A stretch of DNA of 64,000 bases from an uncultured Pseudokineococcus sp. (GTDB lineage Bacteria; Actinomycetota; Actinomycetes; Actinomycetales; Quadrisphaeraceae), in the NCBI RefSeq assembly GCF_947495735.1, contig NZ_CANMAA010000001.1, forward strand, positions 496,001 through 560,000, given 5' to 3'. Below the pieces are notes generated by a model that was given only the letters and a program-made list of their open reading frames with translations, did no database searches and was not told the origin of the DNA. A program made the translations under genes and the position numbers. Positions 19,548 through 27,624 of this stretch are shown here, piece after piece. How positions within the stretch are numbered: the stretch's first letter is position 1; every line of letters starts with the position of its first letter.

Positions 19548-19844
19548 GTGTTCGTCGGCGCCCTGGTGTGCGACCTCCTGCTGCCGCCCGAGGTCGGCTC
19601 CCTCAAGGGCAAGCGGTCCGTCGTGCGCCCGCTGCTGGCGGACCTGCGCCGCCTGGAGGTCGCGGTGGCCGAGACCGGCTCCCTCGACCTGCACCGCCGG
19701 GCCGAGGTCTCGGTCGCCGTCGTCGCGGCGACGGCCGACCGGTGCCGCGAGGTGCTCGCCCGCTGCGAGCGGCTGGTGGCCGACCGCCCCGAGGTGCAGC
19801 TGCTCTCCGCGCACGAGCTGCTGCGCTCCGACACCGACGAGTGA
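19548..19844 (+). CDS. DUF503 (YlxP-like) protein
   Basis: A 98-residue small protein with the DUF503 pattern: a beta strand [12 protein letters not shown], then [20 protein letters not shown], then [20 protein letters not shown]. It lies between infB and rbfA, exactly where YlxP/DUF503 proteins occur in actinobacteria and firmicutes. Members are thought to be linked to ribosome assembly or translation; the molecular role is not established. The GTG start is preceded by a long GAGGAGGAGGA ribosome-binding site. Confidence 0.85.
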   Translation: MFVGALVCDLLLPPEVGSLKGKRSVVRPLLADLRRLEVAVAETGSLDLHRRAEVSVAVVAATADRCREVLARCERLVADRPEVQLLSAHELLRSDTDE

Positions 19845-19960
19845 ACGGCACCGACGAGTGACCTGCACGGGCGGGTGAGCCGCACCGCCCCGGACCACGC
19901 ACGACCGGACCCGCACGACCGGGCCGCACCACAGGGGCCCGCACCAGCCGAGGAGGACCG

Positions 19961-20506
19961 ATGGCCGACCCCGCGAGGGCCCGCAAGCTCGCCGACCGCA
20001 TCAAGGTGGTGGTGGCCGAGACGCTGGAGCGCCGCATCAAGGACCCGCGCCTGGGCTTCACCACGATCACCGCGGCGCGCGTGACCGGGGACCTCCAGCA
20101 CGCGACCGTCTTCTACACGGTCTTCGGCGACTCGGCGGAGAAGCGCGAGACCGCCAACGCGCTGGCCAGCGCCCGCGGCGTGCTGCGCGCCGAGGTCGGC
20201 CGGCGCACCGGGGTGCGGCTCACCCCGACGCTGGAGTTCGTCGAGGACGCCGTGCCCGAGAACGCCCAGGCCATCGAGGACCTCCTGCGCGCGGCCCGCG
20301 AGCAGGACGAGGCGGTGGCCGCGCTGGCGGCCTCCGCGCAGCCCGCCGGCGAGGCCGACCCCTACCGCCACGACCCGGTGGCCCTCGACGACGAGGACGA
20401 CGAGGACGACCTCGAGGACGACGAGGTCGAGGACGTCGCGCACGACCCGGACGCCCGCCCCGGGGCGGACGTGCTGGACCCGGACGTCCGGGACCGCCGC
20501 CGGTGA
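19961..20506 (+). CDS. rbfA: ribosome-binding factor A
   Basis: A 181-residue factor for 16S rRNA 5'-end maturation and 30S assembly. The KH-like fold is clear: [41 protein letters not shown] and the C-terminal [16 protein letters not shown]. The last 60 residues are an acidic, Asp/Glu-rich tail ([17 protein letters not shown]) not found in short RbfA proteins; RimP upstream has a similar acidic tail. The ATG has GAGGAGGA about 6 bases upstream. Confidence 0.95.
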   Translation: MADPARARKLADRIKVVVAETLERRIKDPRLGFTTITAARVTGDLQHATVFYTVFGDSAEKRETANALASARGVLRAEVGRRTGVRLTPTLEFVEDAVPENAQAIEDLLRAAREQDEAVAALAASAQPAGEADPYRHDPVALDDEDDEDDLEDDEVEDVAHDPDARPGADVLDPDVRDRRR

Positions 20507-20558
20507 GCCGTCCGCCGGCGGGCGCGTCGCCGGGGGAGCCGGCGCCGGGGGGCTCCGC

Positions 20559-21485
20559 ATGAGCCGCCGTGAGGCGGGCCCCGCGCCCGCGGGCGGCCTC
20601 GTCGTGGTCGACAAGCCGGCGGGCTGGACGAGCCACGACGTCGTCGCCCGCACCCGGCGGCTCGCGGGCACCCGGCGCGTCGGGCACGCCGGCACGCTGG
20701 ACCCGATGGCGACGGGCGTCCTGGTGCTGGGGGTCGGGCGGACGACGAAGCTGCTGACGCACCTCGTGCGCGCGGACAAGGAGTACCTCGCGACCGTGCG
20801 CCTCGGGGAGTCCACGACGACGGACGACGCCGAGGGCGAGACCACGACCGCCGCCGGGGCTCCGCGCCTCGACCGCGCCGCGCTGGAGGCCGCCGCCCTG
20901 CCGCTGACCGGCAGCATCGAGCAGGTGCCCAGCTCGGTGAGCGCCATCAAGGTCGACGGACGCCGGGCCTACGCGCTCGTGCGCGGCGGCGAGGAGGTGG
21001 CGCTGCGGGCCCGACCCGTGCAGGTCGACGTCTTCGAGCTCGGCGAGCCCCGGGCCGCCACCGGAGCCTCGGGCGTCCCCGTCGTCGACGTCGACGTGCG
21101 CGTCGTCGTCAGCTCCGGCACCTACGTGCGCGCCCTCGCGCGCGACCTCGGCGCCGCGCTGGAGGTCGGCGGCCACCTGGTAGCCCTGCGGCGCACGCGC
21201 GTCGGGCCCTACGCGCTCGAGGGCGCCCGCACGCTGGAGCAGCTCGAGGAGGCCTTCGCCGTGCTGCCCCTGGCCGACGCCGCGCGCGCCGCGTTCCCGG
21301 TGCGCGAGCTGACCGAGGCCGAGGCCCTCGACCTGCGGCACGGCCGGTCGGTCGCCCCCGCCGACGGCGCCGCCGGCACCCGGGAGGCTCCCGTCGCGGC
21401 CTTCGCGCCCGACGGCGCCCTCGTGGCCCTCGTCCACGACGAGCGCGGCGCCACGCGGCCCTCCCTCGTCCTGCAGCCGGCGTGA
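20559..21485 (+). CDS. truB: tRNA pseudouridine(55) synthase TruB
   Basis: A 308-residue enzyme converting uridine 55 in the T-loop of tRNA to pseudouridine. It starts GGLVVVDKPAGWTSHDVVAR (residues 12-31), and the catalytic aspartate is Asp48 in HAGTLDPMATGVL. Further TruB motifs are KEYLATVRLGESTTTDDAEG and VSSGTYVRALARDLG. A C-terminal PUA-like stretch follows (LRHGRSVAPADG). The stop overlaps the GTG of a methyltransferase gene, so the two RNA-modification genes are probably coupled. Confidence 0.96.
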   Translation: MSRREAGPAPAGGLVVVDKPAGWTSHDVVARTRRLAGTRRVGHAGTLDPMATGVLVLGVGRTTKLLTHLVRADKEYLATVRLGESTTTDDAEGETTTAAGAPRLDRAALEAAALPLTGSIEQVPSSVSAIKVDGRRAYALVRGGEEVALRARPVQVDVFELGEPRAATGASGVPVVDVDVRVVVSSGTYVRALARDLGAALEVGGHLVALRRTRVGPYALEGARTLEQLEEAFAVLPLADAARAAFPVRELTEAEALDLRHGRSVAPADGAAGTREAPVAAFAPDGALVALVHDERGATRPSLVLQPA

Positions 21486-22645
21486 GCGCCCCCGCGAGCG
21501 GTCCGACGACGCCCACGGCCAGGTCCTACGCCGTCCTCGTGACCCCGGTGGCCAACCGCGCCTTCGCGGGCGCCGCGCCGCGCCTGCTGGCGGCCGAGGT
21601 CGCCGCCGTGGGGCGCGGCCCCCTCGGCGGGCGCCTGCGCGACGTCGCGGTGCTGGAGCTCGCGGGCGTCGCCTACGTCGGCCTCACCAGCGAGGGGCCC
21701 CTCGAGGGCGACGACCTGCGCGCCGTCGCCGCCCTCTCGACGGCGCACGCGCTGTTCGAGCGCCGCGGGCGGCCGGGGGAGGACGAGGCGCTGGTGCCCG
21801 TGCGCCTGCCCGCCCGGGACCGCTACGACGACGACCTCGTCACCATCCCGAAGTACGTCGGCAAGACGAACGAGCACGTCACGCGTCTGCTGCTCAACCT
21901 CACGACGGCCGCCCTCGAGGCGCCGGTGGGCGCCCCCGGGCGCGTCCCGGCGCGCCGCCTGCGGCTGCTGGACCCGCTGGCGGGGCGAGGCACCACCCTG
22001 AGCCTGGGGCTCCTGGCCGACATGGACGTGACGGGGGTCGAGGTCGACGCCGGCGAGGTGGACGCCCATCGGGCCTTCCTCACGCGGTGGCTGCGCACCA
22101 AGCGCCTCAAGCACTCCGTGCAGGCCGAGCGCCTGCGCGTGGCGGGGAGGACGCTGGGGACCCGTCTGCGGGTGAGCCTCTCGCCGACCAAGGAGGCGGC
22201 TCGGGCCGGTGACGTGCAGACCCTCGAGCTCCTGGGCGCCGACACCGCAGCGGTCGGCCCGGTCCTCGCCGCGGGCTCCTTCGACCTCCTGGTCACCGAC
22301 GCGCCCTACGGCGTCCAGCACGGCAGCAGCCGGGCCGGGGGCGGCCTCGCGCGCAGCCCGCGCGAGCTGCTGGAGCGGGCGCTGCCCGTGTGGGTGCCCC
22401 TCCTGCGCCGCGGCGGGGCGCTGGGCATCGCCTGGAACACCCACGTGCTCCCGCGCGCCGAGCTCCGCGCGCTGCTGGAGGCGAACGGCCTCGAGGTGCT
22501 CCCGGCGGGGGAGGACGGCGAGCTCGCCCACCGCGTCGACCAGGCCGTCCACCGCGACCTGCTCGTCGCCCGCCGCCCCCGGCGAGGCGCCGGCAGCGGA
22601 GCCGCACCCGCGTCCGACGGGAGCCCGCCGCGCCGCGCCGGGTGA
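21482..22645 (+). CDS. TRM11-like SAM-dependent methyltransferase
   Basis: A 387-residue Rossmann-fold methyltransferase. The SAM-binding motif is RLLDPLAGRGTTLSLGLLAD (about residues 161-180) and the catalytic loop is LLVTDAPYGVQH, a DPPY-type motif with Ala in place of the first Pro. KYVGKTNEHVTRLLLNLTT precedes the fold, as in Trm11/Trm14-like guanine-N2 or related RNA methyltransferases. The N-terminal 110 residues are less conserved and could bind RNA. Its GTG overlaps the truB stop, which suggests a tRNA or rRNA target. DNA methylation is the alternative; there is no restriction gene nearby. Confidence 0.72.
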   Translation: MSAPASGPTTPTARSYAVLVTPVANRAFAGAAPRLLAAEVAAVGRGPLGGRLRDVAVLELAGVAYVGLTSEGPLEGDDLRAVAALSTAHALFERRGRPGEDEALVPVRLPARDRYDDDLVTIPKYVGKTNEHVTRLLLNLTTAALEAPVGAPGRVPARRLRLLDPLAGRGTTLSLGLLADMDVTGVEVDAGEVDAHRAFLTRWLRTKRLKHSVQAERLRVAGRTLGTRLRVSLSPTKEAARAGDVQTLELLGADTAAVGPVLAAGSFDLLVTDAPYGVQHGSSRAGGGLARSPRELLERALPVWVPLLRRGGALGIAWNTHVLPRAELRALLEANGLEVLPAGEDGELAHRVDQAVHRDLLVARRPRRGAGSGAAPASDGSPPRRAG

Positions 22646-22736
22646 TCGTGCTGGTGGCGCGGGGCCCCGACGGGGCGTACAACGGTCCGGCGGCGCCGCA
22701 CCTCGCGGGTCGCGCGCGCAGCGACGGGAGCCCGGC

Positions 22737-24212
22737 ATGAGCAGCAGCGACGAGGACGGCGGCGGCGGGACGGCGCCACCGGCCCAGCGGGACAGCAACC
22801 GCAAGGCGGTGGCCCTGGCCCTGGCGGCGGCGGTCGGCGGCTTCCTGTTCGGCTTCGACTCCTCGGTCATCAACGGGGCGGTCTCGGCGATCCAGGGGCA
22901 GTACGAGCTGACCTCCTTCGTCATCGGCTTCGTCGTCGCGATCGCCCTGCTGGGGTCCGCGGTCGGCGCGTGGTTCGCCGGGTCGATGGCCGACCGCATC
23001 GGCCGCACGCGGGTCATGCTCGTGGCGTCGGTCCTCTTCCTGGCCTCGGCGCTGGGCTCGGGCTTCGCCTTCACCCCCTGGGACCTGACCTTCTGGCGCG
23101 TGGTCGGCGGCTTCGCCATCGGCATCGCCTCCGTCATCGCGCCCGCCTACATCGCGGAGATCTCGCCCAGCAAGATCCGCGGTCGGCTCGCCTCGTTCCA
23201 GCAGCTCGCCATCACGCTCGGCATCTTCGCCGCCCTGCTCTCCAGCGCCTTCTTCGCGGGCGCGGCGGACGGCGGCGCGTCCGGCACCTTCGCGGGCCTC
23301 GACACCTGGCGCTGGATGCTCCTGGCCGAGGCCGTCCCGGCGGTCGTGTTCGGCATCCTGGCCCTGCTCATCCCGGAGTCGCCCCGCTACCTCGTGGCCA
23401 AGGGGCAGACGCAGAAGGCCATCCACGTCCTGCGCGACTCCCTGCACGCCCGCAACCCGGAGAAGCTGGTCGCCGCGGTCAAGAAGAGCCTCCAGCGCGA
23501 GGACGAGCCGTCCATGAAGGACCTGCGCGGGCCGAAGCTCGGCCTCCAGCCGATCGTCTGGACCGGCATCACGCTCTCGGTGCTGCAGCAGTTCGTCGGG
23601 ATCAACGTGATCTTCTACTACTCGACGACGCTGTGGCAGTCCGTCGGCTTCGACGAGTCGGACTCCTTCACCATCTCGGTCGCCACCGCCGTGCTCAACG
23701 TCCTGGTGACCTTCATCGCCGTCGCCTTCGTCGACAAGGTGGGCCGGCGCAAGCTGCTCATGGCGGGCTCGGCGGGCATGGTGCTCGGCCTGGGGGCCGT
23801 GACGGCCGCCTTCACCCAGGGCGTGGCCGTCCCCGGCTCCGACGACGTCTCCCTCCCGGCCGGCTGGGGCACGGTCGCCCTCGTCGGCGCCAACCTCTTC
23901 GTCATCGCCTTCGGCGCCTCGTGGGGCCCGGTCGTCTGGGTCCTGCTCGGCGAGATGTTCCCCAACCGGATCCGCGCCGCCGCCCTCGCCGTCGCCGCGG
24001 CGGCCCAGTGGGTGGCCAACTTCATCGTCACGGTGACCTTCCCGGTGCTCTCCCAGGACGTCTCCCTGTGGGCGACCTACCTCATCTACACGATCTTCGC
24101 GGCGCTCTCCTTCGTCTTCGTCAAGACCAAGGTGCAGGAGACGAACGGCGTCGAGCTCGAGGACATGGGCACGGACGCCCAGCCGGCCGCGAGGGCCGGG
24201 AAGGGCGCCTGA
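22737..24212 (+). CDS. MFS sugar porter
   Basis: A 491-residue inner-membrane transporter of the major facilitator superfamily, sugar porter branch, probably sugar-proton symport. It has twelve predicted helices. Signatures include GFLFGFDSSVINGAV, DRIGRTRVMLVASVLF after helix 2, the mid-loop PESPRYLVAKGQTQKA, QQFVGINVIFYYSTTLWQSV in helix 7, and DKVGRRKLLMAGS. These match xylose/arabinose/glucose-type porters. GGGAG lies 6 bases before the ATG. A perfect hairpin follows the stop. The substrate is not determined; the window also encodes secreted GH5 and GH51 hydrolases that could supply hexoses or arabinose. Confidence 0.92.
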   Translation: MSSSDEDGGGGTAPPAQRDSNRKAVALALAAAVGGFLFGFDSSVINGAVSAIQGQYELTSFVIGFVVAIALLGSAVGAWFAGSMADRIGRTRVMLVASVLFLASALGSGFAFTPWDLTFWRVVGGFAIGIASVIAPAYIAEISPSKIRGRLASFQQLAITLGIFAALLSSAFFAGAADGGASGTFAGLDTWRWMLLAEAVPAVVFGILALLIPESPRYLVAKGQTQKAIHVLRDSLHARNPEKLVAAVKKSLQREDEPSMKDLRGPKLGLQPIVWTGITLSVLQQFVGINVIFYYSTTLWQSVGFDESDSFTISVATAVLNVLVTFIAVAFVDKVGRRKLLMAGSAGMVLGLGAVTAAFTQGVAVPGSDDVSLPAGWGTVALVGANLFVIAFGASWGPVVWVLLGEMFPNRIRAAALAVAAAAQWVANFIVTVTFPVLSQDVSLWATYLIYTIFAALSFVFVKTKVQETNGVELEDMGTDAQPAARAGKGA

Positions 24213-24216
24213 CCCG

Positions 24217-24253
24217 CGCACCGCTGCCGCCGGCGTCCGGCGGCAGCGGTGCG
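24217..24253 (+). terminator. hairpin terminator after the sugar porter
   Basis: A perfect 17-base-pair stem, left arm CGCACCGCTGCCGCCGG, with a CGT loop, beginning 4 bases after the stop codon. It separates the porter from ribF. Confidence 0.8.
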
Positions 24254-24283
24254 GGGCCGGGGCGGTCGCCGCCCGGTCCTCCT

Positions 24284-24293
24284 GGCACAGTGG
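24284..24293 (+). promoter_or_regulatory. promoter element GGCACAGTGG upstream of ribF
   Basis: CACAGT (24286-24291) fits a -10 element about 45 bases before the ribF GTG, leaving a leader near 38 bases. The surrounding GGCACNNTGG is shared with three other leadered promoters in the window. Confidence 0.5.
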
Positions 24294-24335
24294 GCCCGAC
24301 CGGGACCGGCCCGGACCGAGAGGGGCGGCCCCGCC

Positions 24336-25313
24336 GTGGAGCGCTGGTTCGGAGCGGACGAGGTGCCCGTGGCACCGCAGGGCTCCGTCGTCGCCGTCGG
24401 GAACTTCGACGGCGTCCACCGCGGCCACCGGGTCCTGCTCGACGAGGTGGTCCGCGTCGCCGGCGAGCGCGGGCTGCGCTCGCTGGCCGTCACCTTCGAC
24501 CCCCACCCCCTCCACGTCTTGCACCCCGACCGGGCGCCCGGGCTGCTCACCGGCCTGGAGGAGCGGCTGGAGCTGCTGGCGGGCACGGGCCTGGACGGCG
24601 TCGTGGTCCTGCCCTTCACCCCCGCGCTGGCGGCGCGCACGCCCCGCGAGTGGGTGGCGGAGGACCTCGTCCGCGATCTGGGCATGCGGGTGCACGTCGT
24701 GGGCCACGACGTCCGCTTCGGAGCGGGCAACAGCGGTGACCTCGGCGTCCTGCGGGCCATGGCCCCCGACCTGGGCCTGGAGGTCGTCGTCCTGGACGAC
24801 GCCCGCTCGGCCGGCCGCCGCTGGTCCTCGTCGTGGGTGCGCGAGCTCCTGGCCGCGGGCGACGCCGTCGGCGCGGCGGAGCTGCTCGGCCGGCCGCACC
24901 GCGTCGTCGGCGAGGTCGTGCACGGCGACCACCGCGGCCGAGAGCTGGGCTACCCCACCGCCAACCTGTCGCCCGAGGCGCAGGGCCTGGTCCCCGCGGA
25001 CGGGGTCTACGCCGGGTGGCTCACCGCGCTCGCGGACGGCGCGCCCGGCAGCGGCGTGCGCGCGGGGGAGCGACGCCCGGCGGCCGTCTCGATCGGCACC
25101 AACCCGACCTTCGACGGCCTCGAGCGCCGCGTGGAGTCCTTCGTGCTCGACGTGCCGCCCGGGGCGCCGCTGGACCTCTACGGGACCCGCGTGCGCGTCG
25201 AGCTCGTCGAGAGGCTCCGCGAGACGCTGCGCTTCGACGGCGTCGAGGCCCTCTGCGCGCAGATGGCGCGCGACGTGGCCACGGCCGGCGACGTCCTGGA
25301 CGCCTCCCGCTGA
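24336..25313 (+). CDS. ribF: bifunctional riboflavin kinase / FMN adenylyltransferase
   Basis: A 325-residue cytoplasmic enzyme that makes FMN from riboflavin and FAD from FMN. The adenylyltransferase half has VVAVGNFDGVHRGHRVLL near residues 18-35 and FDPHPLHVLHP. The kinase half has LGYPTANLSPEAQGLVPADG and SIGTNPTFDG, then VESFVLDVPPG. Both active sites look complete and the length is normal. It is unlinked to the riboflavin synthesis operon 7 kb downstream and has no FMN riboswitch of its own. The GTG at 24336 is chosen for its GAGAGGGG about 10 bases upstream. Confidence 0.95.
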   Translation: MERWFGADEVPVAPQGSVVAVGNFDGVHRGHRVLLDEVVRVAGERGLRSLAVTFDPHPLHVLHPDRAPGLLTGLEERLELLAGTGLDGVVVLPFTPALAARTPREWVAEDLVRDLGMRVHVVGHDVRFGAGNSGDLGVLRAMAPDLGLEVVVLDDARSAGRRWSSSWVRELLAAGDAVGAAELLGRPHRVVGEVVHGDHRGRELGYPTANLSPEAQGLVPADGVYAGWLTALADGAPGSGVRAGERRPAAVSIGTNPTFDGLERRVESFVLDVPPGAPLDLYGTRVRVELVERLRETLRFDGVEALCAQMARDVATAGDVLDASR

Positions 25314-25346
25314 GCGGACCGCGGGACCGGGATCGGTGCGCAGCCC

Positions 25347-25375
25347 TTGACCGCCGCGGGAGCGGCTGGTCTGGT
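25347..25375 (+). promoter_or_regulatory. possible promoter of the M14 peptidase gene
   Basis: TTGACC at 25347-25352 is a good -35 match. A 17-base spacer leads to TCTGGT, a poor -10. If used, transcription would start near 25382, after GTG 25376, and support the GTG at 25448 as the translation start. Confidence 0.35.
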
Positions 25376-25447
25376 GTGCATGTCCGCTTCGTCCTCCCGG
25401 TCCTGCGCGTCCGCCCGACGGCAGGGCTCCCACGCCTGGAGCCGTCC

Positions 25448-26872
25448 GTGCGCCGTCGCCACCCCGCCCGCGTCACCGTCCGACCGGCCGCCGCCGCGCG
25501 TCCCGCCGCCCGCCGGAGCATGGTCGCCGTCGGCCTGGCCGCCGCGCTGGCCCTGACGGGCGCGCCGGGAGCCGCAGGCTCGGCGGCCGCACCCGCGCCC
25601 GACCCGGCGGCGACCGCCGCCGGCGACCCCGTGCTGCCGGCCGACGCCCCGCGCACGGCCTTCGAGGAGTCCGGCGGCGCCGCCTGGACGAGCCTGGAGG
25701 AGGAGCAGGACTTCCTCGCGGCCGTCGACGCCGCCAGCGACCGCGTGGGCCTGCGCACGCTCGCCACGACGGCCGCGGGCCGCCCGCTGCAGCTCGTGCA
25801 GGTCGGCTCCCGGCAGCTGTCGCCGCGCGAGGTGGCCCTGCGCCCGAGCATCCTCATCACCTGCCTGCAGCACGGCAACGAGCCCGCCGCCCGCGAGGGG
25901 TGCCTGCAGGTGGTGCGCGACCTCGCCCTCGACGACAGCGCCCGGACCCGCGGCCTGCTCTCCCGGGCGACCGTCCTCGTCGTCCCCACGGTCAACCCGG
26001 ACGGGCGGGCGGCGAACACCCGCGCCAACGCCGACGGGGTGGACGTCAACCGCGACCACCTGGCGCTCGAGACGCTCGAGGCGCAGACCGTCGCCGCCCT
26101 CGTGCGCGACTACGACCCCGAGCTCGTCGTCGACGTGCACGAGTACGGCGGCCGGGCCGACGTCTACGACCGCGACCTCATCCGCCTGTGGCCCCGCAAC
26201 CTCAACGTCGACGAGGGCCTGCGCGCCCGCGCCGTCGAGCTGGCGGAGGACTTCGTCGACCCGGTGGTGGAGGCGGGCGGCTGGAGCACCGGCGTCTACG
26301 GCATCTGGAACGGCCCCGGCGGGGAGCCGATCGCCCAGGTCGCCGGCGACGGGGACGAGCGGATCATGCGCAACGCCGTCGGGCTCAAGCACACGGTCGG
26401 CCAGCTCACCGAGTCGCAGGTGCGGGCGCTGGCGCCCGACGAGCAGGCCGACCCGCGGGTGAACGCGAACCGGCGCGTCGAGACGAACGTGCTCGCGCTG
26501 CGGGGCTCGCTCGACATGCTCCGCACCCGCGGAGGCGAGCTGCGCCGCGAGACCGACGCGGCCGAGCGCGAGGCCACCCGCCTCGGGGCGGCGGGCGAAG
26601 GCCGGATCGCCCTCGGCGGGGCCGACAACGAGCCGCCCGCAGCCGACCGGCTGCTGCTCGAGCCGCCGTGCGCGTACGTGCTGACGGCCGAGCAGCACGA
26701 GGCGGTCGCGCAGACCCTGGCGCTGCACGACGTCGCGACGACGCCCACGGGGGAGGCCGACGGCTCCGTCGAGGTGCCGATGGGCCAGCCCGCCCGCGGC
26801 GTCATCCCGCTGCTGCTCGACGAGCGGGCCACCTACGCGCTCGTGCCGGCCGCGCCCGTCGCCTGCGGCTGA
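25448..26872 (+). CDS. secreted M14 family zinc carboxypeptidase
   Basis: A 474-residue exported metallopeptidase. A basic N-terminus with several Arg precedes the hydrophobic stretch [20 protein letters not shown], a signal peptide. Zinc ligands fit the M14 pattern: His and Glu in [13 protein letters not shown] and a second His in [28 protein letters not shown] supplies the substrate-binding Asn-Pro-Asp region. About 150 residues follow, rich in Arg/Glu, ending VACG. It probably trims peptides or amidated glycans outside the cell. GTG 25448 is chosen because GGAG lies 6 bases upstream; GTG 25376 is in frame but would add 24 unlikely residues. Confidence 0.85.
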   Translation: MRRRHPARVTVRPAAAARPAARRSMVAVGLAAALALTGAPGAAGSAAAPAPDPAATAAGDPVLPADAPRTAFEESGGAAWTSLEEEQDFLAAVDAASDRVGLRTLATTAAGRPLQLVQVGSRQLSPREVALRPSILITCLQHGNEPAAREGCLQVVRDLALDDSARTRGLLSRATVLVVPTVNPDGRAANTRANADGVDVNRDHLALETLEAQTVAALVRDYDPELVVDVHEYGGRADVYDRDLIRLWPRNLNVDEGLRARAVELAEDFVDPVVEAGGWSTGVYGIWNGPGGEPIAQVAGDGDERIMRNAVGLKHTVGQLTESQVRALAPDEQADPRVNANRRVETNVLALRGSLDMLRTRGGELRRETDAAEREATRLGAAGEGRIALGGADNEPPAADRLLLEPPCAYVLTAEQHEAVAQTLALHDVATTPTGEADGSVEVPMGQPARGVIPLLLDERATYALVPAAPVACG

Positions 26873-26932
26873 GGACCGGGGGCCGACGGCGGGCGGCCGC
26901 GGCGCCGGGCATGCCGGCGGGGGCCCCGCTGC

Positions 26933-26938
26933 TAGTCT
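26933..26938 (+). promoter_or_regulatory. -10 element TAGTCT of rpsO
   Basis: TAGTCT lies about 90 bases before rpsO, giving a leader near 80 bases. In other bacteria S15 represses its own mRNA through leader structure, so such a leader is expected, but I cannot assign the S15-binding fold by eye. Confidence 0.5.
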
Positions 26939-27023
26939 GGGCGAGCCGTACGACCGGCCGCGGAGCCAGAGAGCCCGGGTGGACCAGCCCCGGAGCACCG
27001 CGCAACGAACCCCAAGGAGAGCA

Positions 27024-27293
27024 GTGCCCCTCGACGCCGCCACGAAGCAGCAGATCATGACCGAGTACGCGACGCACGAGGGCGACACCGGCTCGCCCGA
27101 GGTGCAGATCGCGATGCTCACCAAGCGCATCACGGACCTGACCGAGCACCTCAAGGAGCACAAGCACGACCACCACAGCCGCCGCGGGCTGCTGCTGCTG
27201 GTCGGCCAGCGCCGCCGGCTCCTGAAGTACGTCGCCAAGAGCGACGTCAACCGCTACCGCGACCTCATCGGTCGCCTCGGCATCCGCCGCTGA
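27024..27293 (+). CDS. rpsO: 30S ribosomal protein S15
   Basis: An 89-residue ribosomal protein that binds 16S rRNA early in 30S assembly. It shows the full S15 pattern: [60 protein letters not shown] and [20 protein letters not shown]. The GTG at 27024 follows AAGGAGAG closely. It is followed by a perfect terminator hairpin and then pnp, the usual rpsO-pnp arrangement. Confidence 0.98.
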   Translation: MPLDAATKQQIMTEYATHEGDTGSPEVQIAMLTKRITDLTEHLKEHKHDHHSRRGLLLLVGQRRRLLKYVAKSDVNRYRDLIGRLGIRR

Positions 27294-27299
27294 GCCCCT

Positions 27300-27330
27300 G
27301 ACGCCGCCCCCTCCACGAGGGGGCGGCGTC
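27300..27330 (+). terminator. hairpin terminator after rpsO
   Basis: A perfect 13-base-pair stem (GACGCCGCCCCCT and complement) with loop CCACG, 6 bases after the rpsO stop. It probably attenuates rather than fully separates rpsO from pnp. Confidence 0.8.
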
Positions 27331-27624
27331 GGTGCGTCCCGGCCCGTCGAGCCGACGGCCCCGCGGCGCCGCACCACCCGCACGACGCACCAGCACGACC
27401 GCACCAGCACGACGCAGACCCGTCGCGACCCGGCCCGAGGCCGGGCGCCGCGACCACGGGTGCCGACGAGCCGGAGAGCCGGTCCTCGGTGGTGGCCCCC
27501 GGGAGGCGCGCGAGCAGCGCGCCGGCCCGTGGGCCTCGATCGGGAACTGGCCCCGCACCGGCCGTCGTCGCCCCGGTGCGCACCGGGACCCCGGTGCGCC
27601 GGACCGACGAACGGAGACCTCCTC
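27331..27624 (+). other. pnp leader region with hairpins
   Basis: Nearly 300 bases without a gene. It holds repeats of CACCAGCACGAC near 27380-27415, an imperfect hairpin at 27422-27454 (GTCGCG..CCCGGC pairing with GCCGGG..CGCGAC), and a 16-base palindrome CCCGGTGCGCACCGGG at 27572-27587. In other bacteria pnp is autoregulated through a hairpin in its leader; this arrangement would suit that, as inference. No promoter stands out. Confidence 0.45.

Noticed and set aside
25376-25447. Longer form of the M14 peptidase starting at GTG 25376.
   Set aside because: It would place 24 unremarkable residues before the signal peptide, lacks a ribosome-binding site and overlaps the probable promoter.
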